Source: Streptomyces sp. SLBN-118
Lineage (GTDB): Bacteria; Actinomycetota; Actinomycetes; Streptomycetales; Streptomycetaceae
Length of the DNA stretch: 64,000 nucleotides
Direction: 5' to 3'
NCBI RefSeq assembly: GCF_006715635.1
Contig: NZ_VFNP01000001.1
Location: 310,001-374,000 of the forward strand
Each line of letters starts with the position of its first letter. Position 1 is the stretch's first letter. The translations under genes and the position numbers were made by a program. The notes beneath the pieces were generated by a model. The model made no database searches. It was not told the DNA's origin and saw nothing but the letters and a program-made list of their open reading frames with translations. This document shows positions 1 to 6,996 of this stretch, one piece after another.

Positions 1-4
1 CTGC

Positions 5-2662
5 TCAGGCCGACCGGCCCTCGATGGCGGCGCGTCCCGCTTCGAGTCGGGCGACCGGGACTCGGAACGGGGAGCAGGAGACGTAATCGAGTCCGGCGTC
101 GTGGAAGAAGTGGATGGAGTCCGGGTCCCCGCCGTGCTCGCCACATACACCGATCTTGAGGCCCGGGTGGGCTGCGCGGCCCTCTTCGACGGCTATACGG
201 ATGAGCCGGCCGACGCCGTCCCTGTCGAGCGTCTCGAAGGGCGATGTGGCAAATATTCCCTGGTCGAGGTAGGCGGGGAAGAAGGAGGCTTCCACGTCGT
301 CCCGGGACAGGCCCCAGACGGTCTGGGTCAGGTCGTTGGTGCCGAAGGAGAAGAAGTCGGCGGCCTCGGCAATGCGGTCGGCGGTCAGCGCGGCGCGGGG
401 CAGTTCGATCATCGTGCCGACCGGGCACCGCACAGCGATACCGGACGCGTCCGACACCTCGGCGAGGACACGCTCCGCGGCGGCCCGTACGATCCGCAGC
501 TCCTCGGCCGTACCGACCAGCGGGACCATGATCTCGGCCCGCGGGTCGCCACCTGCCCGCGTTCGCTCCACGACGGCCTCGGCGATCGCTCGCACTTGCA
601 TCTGCACCAGGCCTGGGACAACGAGCCCGAGGCGCACGCCGCGCAGCCCGAGCATGGGGTTGCTCTCGTGCATGCGCGACACGGCCGCCAGCAGCCGCCT
701 GTCGTGGTCCGTCGGGGCGGTGGCCACACGCACGGCGAGTTCGGTGCGATCCGGCAAGAACTCGTGCAGCGGCGGGTCGATGAGGCGGATCGTCACCGGC
801 AGGCCGTCCATGGCGGCAAGGATTCCGGTGAAGTCGCTGCGCTGGAGCGGCAGTAGAGCATCCAACGCCGCGCGCTGCCCGGCCTCGTCCTCCGCAAGGA
901 TCATCGCCTCGACGAGGCTTCGGCGCTCGCCCAGGAACATGTGCTCGGTTCGGCACAGCCCGATGCCCTGGGCGCCGAAGCGCCGCGCACGGGCCGCGTC
1001 CTCGGGGGTGTCGGCGTTGGCTCGGACCTCAAGCCGGCGTACGGCATCGGCCCGTTCGAGGGTTCGGGCCACAGCGCTCGTCAGCGCCCCCTCCTGCTCG
1101 CCGGTCTGAAGGAAGCGCGCCACTGGTGATTCGGTCAGCGGCAGGCCGCCGAGGTGGACCGTGCCTGCCGTGCCGTCCACGGAGATCACCGTGCCTTCGG
1201 CGACCACGGTCCCGTCTGCCGCGGTGAACTGCCGTGCCCGGGTGTCCACCGCGAGTTCCTCGGCCCCGCACACGCAGACCTTGCCCATGCCCCGCGCGAC
1301 CACGGCGGCGTGGCTGGTCTTGCCACCCCGGCTGGTCAGTACCGCCTCCGCCGCGACCATCCCCGGCAGGTCGTCGGGCGTGGTCTCGTTTCGTACGAGA
1401 ATCGTCTTCTCCCCGGCCGCGGCGCGGCGCACGGCTTCGGTGGAGTCGAACACCACTGCTCCGACGGCCGCGCCCGGCGAGGCCGGGACACCGTGTGCCA
1501 GCGGCTGGCCGGTCGCGTCCTCGTCGAAGCGGGGGAACATCAGCCGGGCGAGCTGGTGCCCGCCGACCCGGGCGAGCGCTTCGTCCTCGCTGATAAGGCG
1601 CTCGTCGACGAGTTCGTGCGCGATACGCAGCGCAGCCTGGGCGGTGCGCTTTCCGACCCGGGTCTGGAGCATCCACAGCGTGCCGCGCTCGATGGTGAAC
1701 TCGACGTCGCACAGGTCCCGGTAGTGGCGTTCCAGGGTCCGCAGGTGGTCGCCGAGCTGCAGATAGGAGGACGGGTCGAGGTGCTTGAGCTCCTGGAGGG
1801 GTACGGCGTTGCGGATGCCCGCGACGACGTCCTCCCCCTGCGCGTCGGTCAGGTAGTCGCCGTAGACGCCTCGTGCTCCGGTGGCCGGGTCGCGGGTGAA
1901 GGCGACGCCCGTGCCGGAATCGGGACCGAGGTTGCCGAACACCATCATCTGGATGTTGACGGCCGTGCCCAGGTCATCGGGAATGTGCTCACGCCTGCGG
2001 TAGAGGCGGGCGCGCTCCCCGTTCCAGGAACGGAAGACGGCACGGATCGCCTGGTAGAGCTGTTCGACCGGGTCCTGTGGGAACTCCTCACCGGTCGCCT
2101 CGCGGATCAGCGTCTTGAAGTCGTCGGCCAGCGAGGCGAGATCGTGCGCGTCCAGCCCGGTATCGCTTGCCACACCGCGATCCGCCCTGTGCCGGGCCAG
2201 GGCCTCCTCGAACAGCTCCGGGGCGACACCCAGCACCGTGCGGCCGAACATCTGCAGCAGCCGGCGGTAGGAGTCCCAGGCGAACCGCTCCTGTCCGGTG
2301 GCCTTGGCGAGTCCGCGTACCGATGCGTCGCTCAGACCGATGTCGAGGATCGTCTCCATCATGCCGGGCATCGAGAACCTGCTGCCCGAACGCACGGACA
2401 GCAACAGCGGGTTGTCGCTCTTGCCCAGCTGCCGGCCGACGCGCCGCTCCAGATCCGCGAGTGCCCGGGCGACCTGTACCCCGAGTTCCACCGGTTCCTC
2501 GCCGGCGGCCAGGTACTCGCGGCATGCCTGCGTGGTGACGGTGAACCCCGGGGGCACGGGCAGCCCCAGCCGGGTCATCTCGGCCAGGTTGGCGCCCTTG
2601 CCGCCGAGCAGGTCCGCCATTTCACGGCTGCCCTCGCCGAATCCGTACACGTACTGCCTCAT
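5..2662 (-). CDS. ppdK: Pyruvate, phosphate dikinase
   Basis: Interconverts pyruvate + ATP + Pi and PEP + AMP + PPi in the cytoplasm. At 885 residues it has the full family length: N-terminal ATP-grasp nucleotide domain (opens with GGKGANLAEM), central phosphohistidine domain with the swivelling His in GGKTSHAAVVARG (His451), and a C-terminal PEP-binding TIM barrel ending with the family motif IGVCGEHGGDP. The reading frame is open further upstream, but the ATG at 2662 is preceded by AGGAGG at 8-10 bases and matches the family N-terminus (MRQYVYGFGEG), so I chose it. It lies 25 bp behind a tandem-Usp gene and is probably cotranscribed from the DevR-type box at about 3.7 kb. PEP/pyruvate cycling alongside hypoxia genes suggests PPi-based energy saving; that link is inference. 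Confidence 0.93.
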   Translation of the reverse strand: MRQYVYGFGEGSREMADLLGGKGANLAEMTRLGLPVPPGFTVTTQACREYLAAGEEPVELGVQVARALADLERRVGRQLGKSDNPLLLSVRSGSRFSMPGMMETILDIGLSDASVRGLAKATGQERFAWDSYRRLLQMFGRTVLGVAPELFEEALARHRADRGVASDTGLDAHDLASLADDFKTLIREATGEEFPQDPVEQLYQAIRAVFRSWNGERARLYRRREHIPDDLGTAVNIQMMVFGNLGPDSGTGVAFTRDPATGARGVYGDYLTDAQGEDVVAGIRNAVPLQELKHLDPSSYLQLGDHLRTLERHYRDLCDVEFTIERGTLWMLQTRVGKRTAQAALRIAHELVDERLISEDEALARVGGHQLARLMFPRFDEDATGQPLAHGVPASPGAAVGAVVFDSTEAVRRAAAGEKTILVRNETTPDDLPGMVAAEAVLTSRGGKTSHAAVVARGMGKVCVCGAEELAVDTRARQFTAADGTVVAEGTVISVDGTAGTVHLGGLPLTESPVARFLQTGEQEGALTSAVARTLERADAVRRLEVRANADTPEDAARARRFGAQGIGLCRTEHMFLGERRSLVEAMILAEDEAGQRAALDALLPLQRSDFTGILAAMDGLPVTIRLIDPPLHEFLPDRTELAVRVATAPTDHDRRLLAAVSRMHESNPMLGLRGVRLGLVVPGLVQMQVRAIAEAVVERTRAGGDPRAEIMVPLVGTAEELRIVRAAAERVLAEVSDASGIAVRCPVGTMIELPRAALTADRIAEAADFFSFGTNDLTQTVWGLSRDDVEASFFPAYLDQGIFATSPFETLDRDGVGRLIRIAVEEGRAAHPGLKIGVCGEHGGDPDSIHFFHDAGLDYVSCSPFRVPVARLEAGRAAIEGRSA

Positions 2663-2687
2663 GGGGCTCGGCCTCCTGCTGGGGGTC

Positions 2688-3599
2688 TCAGACGTGCGGG
2701 ACGACGGCCACGGGGCAGCCGACGTGGTGCAGCACCGCATGGGCGACGGGGCCGACGTGGATGCCCAGGTGCCCGGTGCGGATCCGGCGCCCGACGACGA
2801 CGAGGCCCGCCCCGCTCGAGGCGCGCGTCAGCTCGGAGGCCGCCCGGCCTTCGGTGACGGTCCCGGTGACAGTGATCTCGGGGAACTTCTCCCGCCACGG
2901 GTGCAGCGCCGCACTCACGGCGTGTTCGTGCTCGGCGAGCAGTTCCGGGCCGGGCGTCGGGACGAGTTGGCCGATGACGGCATACGGCGGCGGGGCGCTG
3001 AAGGTGTGGATCACGCGCAGCGCGGCAGCACGGTGCTGTGCGACGTCGAAGGCGAACTCGATCAGTTCGTCGCACGGGCTACTGGTGTCGAGGCCGAGGA
3101 CAATGTTCCGGTAGGAGGTCTTGACCGAGTCCCGGTCCGGAGAGGCTCCCTCCGGGGCCGGGAACTGTTCGTCGGCCGCTTCCTCACCGGCGCGTACGAG
3201 GACCACGGGGCGCACCGCCCGCGCGACGACCGCCTGGGACACCGAGCCGACCAGGAACCCTGGGACGCTGCTGAGTCCCCGGGACCCGAGTACCAGCATC
3301 TCGGCCTGCTCGGCCGCCGTGAGCAGGGCGGTGACCGGCGATTCGGCCACCGACTCGTCGGTGAGGTGCAGCGTGGGGTGCGCGGCACGCACGCTGTCGC
3401 TCGCCTGGCTGAGGGTCCGGTGCGCCCAGTAGCGCTGGGTCGTGCCGGCGGGTACGTAGACGGGCGGACGCGGCTGCCACTGCCAGGCGTGCACCAGCCG
3501 CAGCGACAGGCCGCGGCGCAGGGCCTCACGGGCCGCCCAGTGCGCCGCGGCGAGGCTCTCGGGGGATCCGTCGATTCCGGCGACGACGTGTCGATGCAT
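2688..3599 (-). CDS. Tandem universal stress protein (two UspA domains)
   Basis: The 303-residue protein has two Usp domains. The first opens with VVAGIDGSPESLAAAHWA and carries an ATP-loop-like GSRGLSSVPGFLVGSVSQAV; the second opens with NIVLGLDTSSPCDELIEFA and carries VVVGRRIRTGHLG...GPVAHAVLHH. This is the tandem type induced by DosR in mycobacteria and by OsdR in Streptomyces. The ATG at 3599 is preceded by AGGAGG-type bases (CAGGAGGAGCGG); the longer open frame upstream has no such site. It heads an operon with ppdK and diverges from the hydrogenase maturation genes. The shared palindromic box ends 97 bp upstream of this start, nearly the same distance as for the second Usp gene (13626-14528). 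The ligand is not predictable; ATP binding is likely from the G-rich loops. Confidence 0.9.
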   Translation of the reverse strand: MHRHVVAGIDGSPESLAAAHWAAREALRRGLSLRLVHAWQWQPRPPVYVPAGTTQRYWAHRTLSQASDSVRAAHPTLHLTDESVAESPVTALLTAAEQAEMLVLGSRGLSSVPGFLVGSVSQAVVARAVRPVVLVRAGEEAADEQFPAPEGASPDRDSVKTSYRNIVLGLDTSSPCDELIEFAFDVAQHRAAALRVIHTFSAPPPYAVIGQLVPTPGPELLAEHEHAVSAALHPWREKFPEITVTGTVTEGRAASELTRASSGAGLVVVGRRIRTGHLGIHVGPVAHAVLHHVGCPVAVVPHV

Positions 3600-3676
3600 G
3601 ATCCGCTCCTCCTGTGCAGGGCTCCGCTTCGTGCCTTGCCCGTCGAGCCTGGCGCGTGCGCGGTCTGGTTCGCAGG

Positions 3677-3710
3677 GGCCACCCAGACCCTTCCTGGGGC
3701 CCTTCGGCCC
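3677..3710. promoter_or_regulatory. DevR/OsdR-type box pair between usp and hydrogenase maturation operon
   Basis: A perfect 14-bp site GGGCCCTTCGGCCC lies at 3697-3710. A weaker 14-mer (GGCCACCCAGACCC) lies at 3677-3690, with centres 20 bp apart. The 5-4-5 layout equals that of the mycobacterial DevR box (GGGAC-N4-GTCCC). The strong site ends 61 bp before the protease ATG and 97 bp from the divergent usp ATG. Regulator binding is inferred from the motif and from an encoded DevR homologue at 22973. Confidence 0.7.
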
Positions 3711-3770
3711 AACGCTCCCCGGCAGGTCCGCACGCAGGCTGGAGACAAACGCAGTGGAGGGAGAGGAATC

Positions 3771-4310
3771 ATGTCCGGCTCCACGCACTCCGCCCGTATC
3801 GCCATCATCGGGGTCGGCAACGAGTTCCGCCACGACGACGGGGTTGCCTGGGCGGTGATCGCCCGGCTGCGGGAGCGGGCTGCCGGCCGTCCCCTGCCCG
3901 CGGGAACAGTCCTGTCGGTGTGCGACGGCGATCCGGGGCGCCTGATCGGGCTGTGGGAGAACGCGGACCTGGCGGTGGTACTGGACGCCGCGCACGCCCA
4001 TCCGGACCACCCGGGGCGGGTGCACCGACTGGAGCTGGAAGCAACCGAGCTGGGGAGGCCGCACACAACGAGTTCGCACGGGCTGGGCCTCGGTGAGGCC
4101 GTCGAGCTGTCGCGGGCGCTCGGGCGACTGCCCGGTCATCTCGTGGTCTACGCCGTCGAAGGGGCGGACACCTCGCTCGGCACGGGACTGTCGGAGCCTG
4201 TTGCCGCCAGGGTCGAAGCACTCGTCGAACGAGTGGAGGACGAGATCGTCAGCCACCGGGACACGGCCGCCCGCGGCCCCAGCGACGCACGCAGCGGAGG
4301 CCAACCGTGA
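3771..4310 (+). CDS. [NiFe] hydrogenase maturation protease (HyaD/HybD family)
   Basis: This 179-residue endopeptidase would clip the C-terminal tail of the hydrogenase large subunit after nickel insertion. The N-terminus IAIIGVGNEFRHDDGVAWAV has the family's GxGN-x4-DDG signature, whose acidic residue helps sense the nickel. A second acidic/His region (VVLDAAHAH; TTSSHGLGL; VVYAVEGAD) matches the fold. The ATG at 3771 follows GGAGGGAGAGG. Its stop overlaps the GTG start of hypF by four bases (GTGA), showing translational coupling. The cognate substrate is probably the large subunit at 17905-19272, whose C-terminus keeps a removable tail. Transcription probably starts at the palindromic box at 3697-3710. 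Confidence 0.9.
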   Translation: MSGSTHSARIAIIGVGNEFRHDDGVAWAVIARLRERAAGRPLPAGTVLSVCDGDPGRLIGLWENADLAVVLDAAHAHPDHPGRVHRLELEATELGRPHTTSSHGLGLGEAVELSRALGRLPGHLVVYAVEGADTSLGTGLSEPVAARVEALVERVEDEIVSHRDTAARGPSDARSGGQP

Positions 4311-6607
4311 CCGGCGAGCGCGTCGCGCAGCGCATCGAGGTCTTCGGCACAGTCCAAGGCGTGGGCTTCCGCCCGCACGTGCACCGCCTGGCGACCGGCC
4401 TGGAGCTGGACGGCTGGGTGCGCAACGCGAACGGCCATGTGGAACTCACCGTCGCCGGACCGCCCTCCGCACTGCGCGACTTCGTCCACCGGATTCGGCG
4501 CGATGCGCCCCCGCTGGCGGCTGTACGCCGGATACGGGTGACGCACGTCTCCGGCGGACCCCCGGCTCCCGGAACCGGGTTCACCGTCCGCGGCAGTTCA
4601 GCCTCCGCGCCGGACGCGCCCCGCGAGATCCCGCCGGACGCGGCCACCTGTGAGGCATGCCTGCGCGAACTGTTCGATCCTGCCGACCGCCGCTACCGCT
4701 ATCCGTTCATCAACTGCACCGACTGCGGCCCCCGCGCCACGGTCATCCATGATCTCCCGTACGACCGTGCACGCACCTCCATGCGCGGCTTCCCCCTGTG
4801 CCCGCCCTGCGCAGCCCAGTACGCCGATCCCGCCGACCGCCGCTTCCACGCAGAACCCCTGGCGTGCCCCGACTGCGGACCCGTCCTCGCGTGGAACGGA
4901 CTGGCCGGGGAGGACGCGCTGCGCGCCGCCGCGGACGCCGTGGCAGCGGGAGGGATCATCGCGATGAAGGGAATCGGCGGCTACCAACTGGTGTGCGACG
5001 CGGGCAACGCGGCCGCCGTCGCCGAACTCCGCCGCCGCAAGCGGCGCCCCGCGAAGCCGTTCGCGGTGATGGTGCGGGACCTGGCCGCGGTCGAGCACCT
5101 GGCCCGGACCACCCGCACGGAGCGTGGGGTGCTGACGTCCGCGTCGCGGCCCGTGCTGCTCCTCCCCGCCCGTGCCGGGCAGCTGTGCCCCGACGTTCAC
5201 CCCGGAACCGACAGGATCGGGTTGTTCCTGCCCACCACCGGGCTGCATCATCTGCTGCTGCACGATCTGGACCGGCCGATCGTCGTCACCAGCGGCAACC
5301 GGGCGGAGGAGCCCATCGCCATCGACGACGCCGAGGCCCGCCGGAGCCTGGCATCGGTCGCCGACGGCTTCCTCACCCACGACCGGCCGATCCGCGCGCG
5401 CTACGACGATTCCGTGGCCACCGTCGCGGGCCGCACCGTGCTCACCGTCCGCCGAGCCCGCGGCCTCGCCCCCGCGCCCCTGCCGCTCCCCGTCCGCGCC
5501 TCGCTGCCTCTGCTCGCGGCCGGTGCACAGCTCAAACACACCTTCACCCTCGCCGAGGGCAGGCACGCGCACCTCGGCCCGCACGGCGGCGATCTCGCCG
5601 ACGCGGCGACCCTGGACGCCTTTGCGACCTCGTACACCGATCTCCGACGCCTCACCGGCATCACCCCGAGCGCCATCGCCCACGACCTCCACCCGGGGTA
5701 CCTCTCCACACAGTGGGCCCGCTCCTGGCCCGTCGAGCAGCGCATCGCCGTCCAGCACCACCACGCCCACGTGGCCGCCTGCGCCGCAGAACACGGCGTG
5801 CGTGGGCCCTTCGTCGGCGTGGCCTACGACGGGCTGGGGCTCGGCGACGACGGCACGCTGTGGGGCGGCGAGATTCTGTTCGCGGACCTGGCCGGCTACC
5901 GCCGCGTCGGCAGGTTCGCCACCGCATCCCTGCCGGGCGCCGAGGCGGCGGTGCGCCACCCGACCCGGATGGCGCTCGGCTACCTGTATGGTGCAGAGAC
6001 GCTGGGCACGCCCCGGCCCGCGCCCTGGCTGACGAAGCCGTTCACCGAACGGCTCGACCCGAGCGAGGTGCGGTTGGTCCGGGCGATGATCGAACGCGGG
6101 ATCAACTGTCCGCGCGCCTCCAGCGCGGGTCGGCTGTTCGATGCGGCCGCCGGTCTGCTGGGGCTCGGCGACGAGGTGTCGTACGAGGGCCAGGCAGCCG
6201 TCGCACTGGAAGCCGCGGCCGGTGACATCCACACCGACGCGCTGCCGTGGCGGCTGGTCCGGGTCGAGGGCTTGTGGGTCTACGACCCGGTCGCGACCCT
6301 GACCGCACTCCTCGAAGAGCTCGCGTCGGGCGTCTGCGTGCCGCGGATCGCCGCCGCCTTTCACACCGCCATTGCCGAGGCGACCGCCGCACTCGTCGAT
6401 CGCGCCGTTGCCGCAGGGGCGCCGCGGACCGTATGCCTGGCCGGCGGCTGCTTCCAGAACCGGCGGCTGCTCACCGCCGTACGAACACTGCTGCGCGCCC
6501 AGGGTCTGCGCGTACTGGTGGGCAGCGCGGTCCCGGTCAACGACGGCGGCATCAGCTACGGCCAGGCGGCGGTGGCCGCCGCCCGGCTGGCGAAAGCGAA
6601 GGGGTGA
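4307..6607 (+). CDS. hypF: Carbamoyltransferase HypF
   Basis: HypF makes the thiocarboxamide precursor of the cyanide ligands of the [NiFe] active site, from carbamoyl phosphate and ATP, transferring it to HypE. The 766 residues give the complete family layout: N-terminal acylphosphatase domain (VFGTVQGVGFRPHVHRLA), two zinc-finger Cys motifs (CEACLREL...CTDCGPR and CPPCAAQY...CPDCGP, about residues 108-190), a YrdC-like domain (about 200-380) and a C-terminal Kae1-like domain with the metal-binding HHHAHVAA motif and ...CLAGGCFQNRRL. Start is GTG at 4307, overlapping the upstream protease stop. hypC follows six bases downstream, so protease-hypF-hypC is one operon. Confidence 0.97.
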   Translation: MTGERVAQRIEVFGTVQGVGFRPHVHRLATGLELDGWVRNANGHVELTVAGPPSALRDFVHRIRRDAPPLAAVRRIRVTHVSGGPPAPGTGFTVRGSSASAPDAPREIPPDAATCEACLRELFDPADRRYRYPFINCTDCGPRATVIHDLPYDRARTSMRGFPLCPPCAAQYADPADRRFHAEPLACPDCGPVLAWNGLAGEDALRAAADAVAAGGIIAMKGIGGYQLVCDAGNAAAVAELRRRKRRPAKPFAVMVRDLAAVEHLARTTRTERGVLTSASRPVLLLPARAGQLCPDVHPGTDRIGLFLPTTGLHHLLLHDLDRPIVVTSGNRAEEPIAIDDAEARRSLASVADGFLTHDRPIRARYDDSVATVAGRTVLTVRRARGLAPAPLPLPVRASLPLLAAGAQLKHTFTLAEGRHAHLGPHGGDLADAATLDAFATSYTDLRRLTGITPSAIAHDLHPGYLSTQWARSWPVEQRIAVQHHHAHVAACAAEHGVRGPFVGVAYDGLGLGDDGTLWGGEILFADLAGYRRVGRFATASLPGAEAAVRHPTRMALGYLYGAETLGTPRPAPWLTKPFTERLDPSEVRLVRAMIERGINCPRASSAGRLFDAAAGLLGLGDEVSYEGQAAVALEAAAGDIHTDALPWRLVRVEGLWVYDPVATLTALLEELASGVCVPRIAAAFHTAIAEATAALVDRAVAAGAPRTVCLAGGCFQNRRLLTAVRTLLRAQGLRVLVGSAVPVNDGGISYGQAAVAAARLAKAKG

Positions 6608-6612
6608 GCGCG

Positions 6613-6900
6613 ATGTGTCTGGGCATTCCCGGCCGGGTCCTTGAGGTCCACGACTCCGGCGGACTGCGCATGGCGACCGTCGACTTCGGCGGAGTGCGGC
6701 GCGAGGTGTGCCTGGAGTACACCCCTGAGGCCGAGGCCGGAACATACGTCATCGTCCACGTCGGCTTCGCCATCACGACCGTCGACGAGGCGGAGGCCGA
6801 GCGGACGCTCGGGGTTCTGCGCGCGATGGCGGACGCCGTCACCGGCGAGCTGGGCGAGCCGCTGCCGCAGGCTCCTGTGGACCGACCGGAAGCGCACTGA
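6613..6900 (+). CDS. hypC: Hydrogenase maturation chaperone HypC
   Basis: HypC (95 residues) shuttles the Fe(CN)2CO unit with HypD and holds the immature large subunit. The essential N-terminus MCLGIPGRV, whose Cys2 is the ligand, is intact. It is followed by VDFGGVRREVCLEY and VIVHVGFAITTVDEAEA, all typical of the HypC/HupF family. The tail (about residues 70-95) is a little longer than in E. coli. It lies directly behind hypF. The palindromic box pair starts one base after its stop, so the next gene has its own promoter. Confidence 0.96.
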   Translation: MCLGIPGRVLEVHDSGGLRMATVDFGGVRREVCLEYTPEAEAGTYVIVHVGFAITTVDEAEAERTLGVLRAMADAVTGELGEPLPQAPVDRPEAH

Positions 6901-6936
6901 GGGCCGGTCGGCCCCGCTGACTGGCCCGGCCGACCC
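6901..6936. promoter_or_regulatory. DevR/OsdR-type box pair upstream of patA-like gene
   Basis: A perfect site GGGCCGGTCGGCCC lies at 6901-6914 and a near-match GGCCCGGCCGACCC at 6923-6936, centres 22 bp apart. The inner site ends 61 bp before the ATG at 6997, the same geometry as at 3.7 kb and 11.5 kb. It sits immediately after the hypC stop codon. Confidence 0.7.
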
Positions 6937-6996
6937 CTGCGGCCGGCCGCGCTCCCGCCCGAGCCTGGACGTGGATCCCACGAGGAGGGCACTGTC

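Noticed and set aside
1154..2857. A 567-residue plus-strand open frame antisense to ppdK
   Set aside because: GC-rich shadow frame; codon third-position bias and protein similarity support the minus-strand ppdK only.
4598..6745. A 715-residue minus-strand frame across hypF
   Set aside because: Antisense shadow of hypF; composition dominated by Gly/Arg/Val and no motif.
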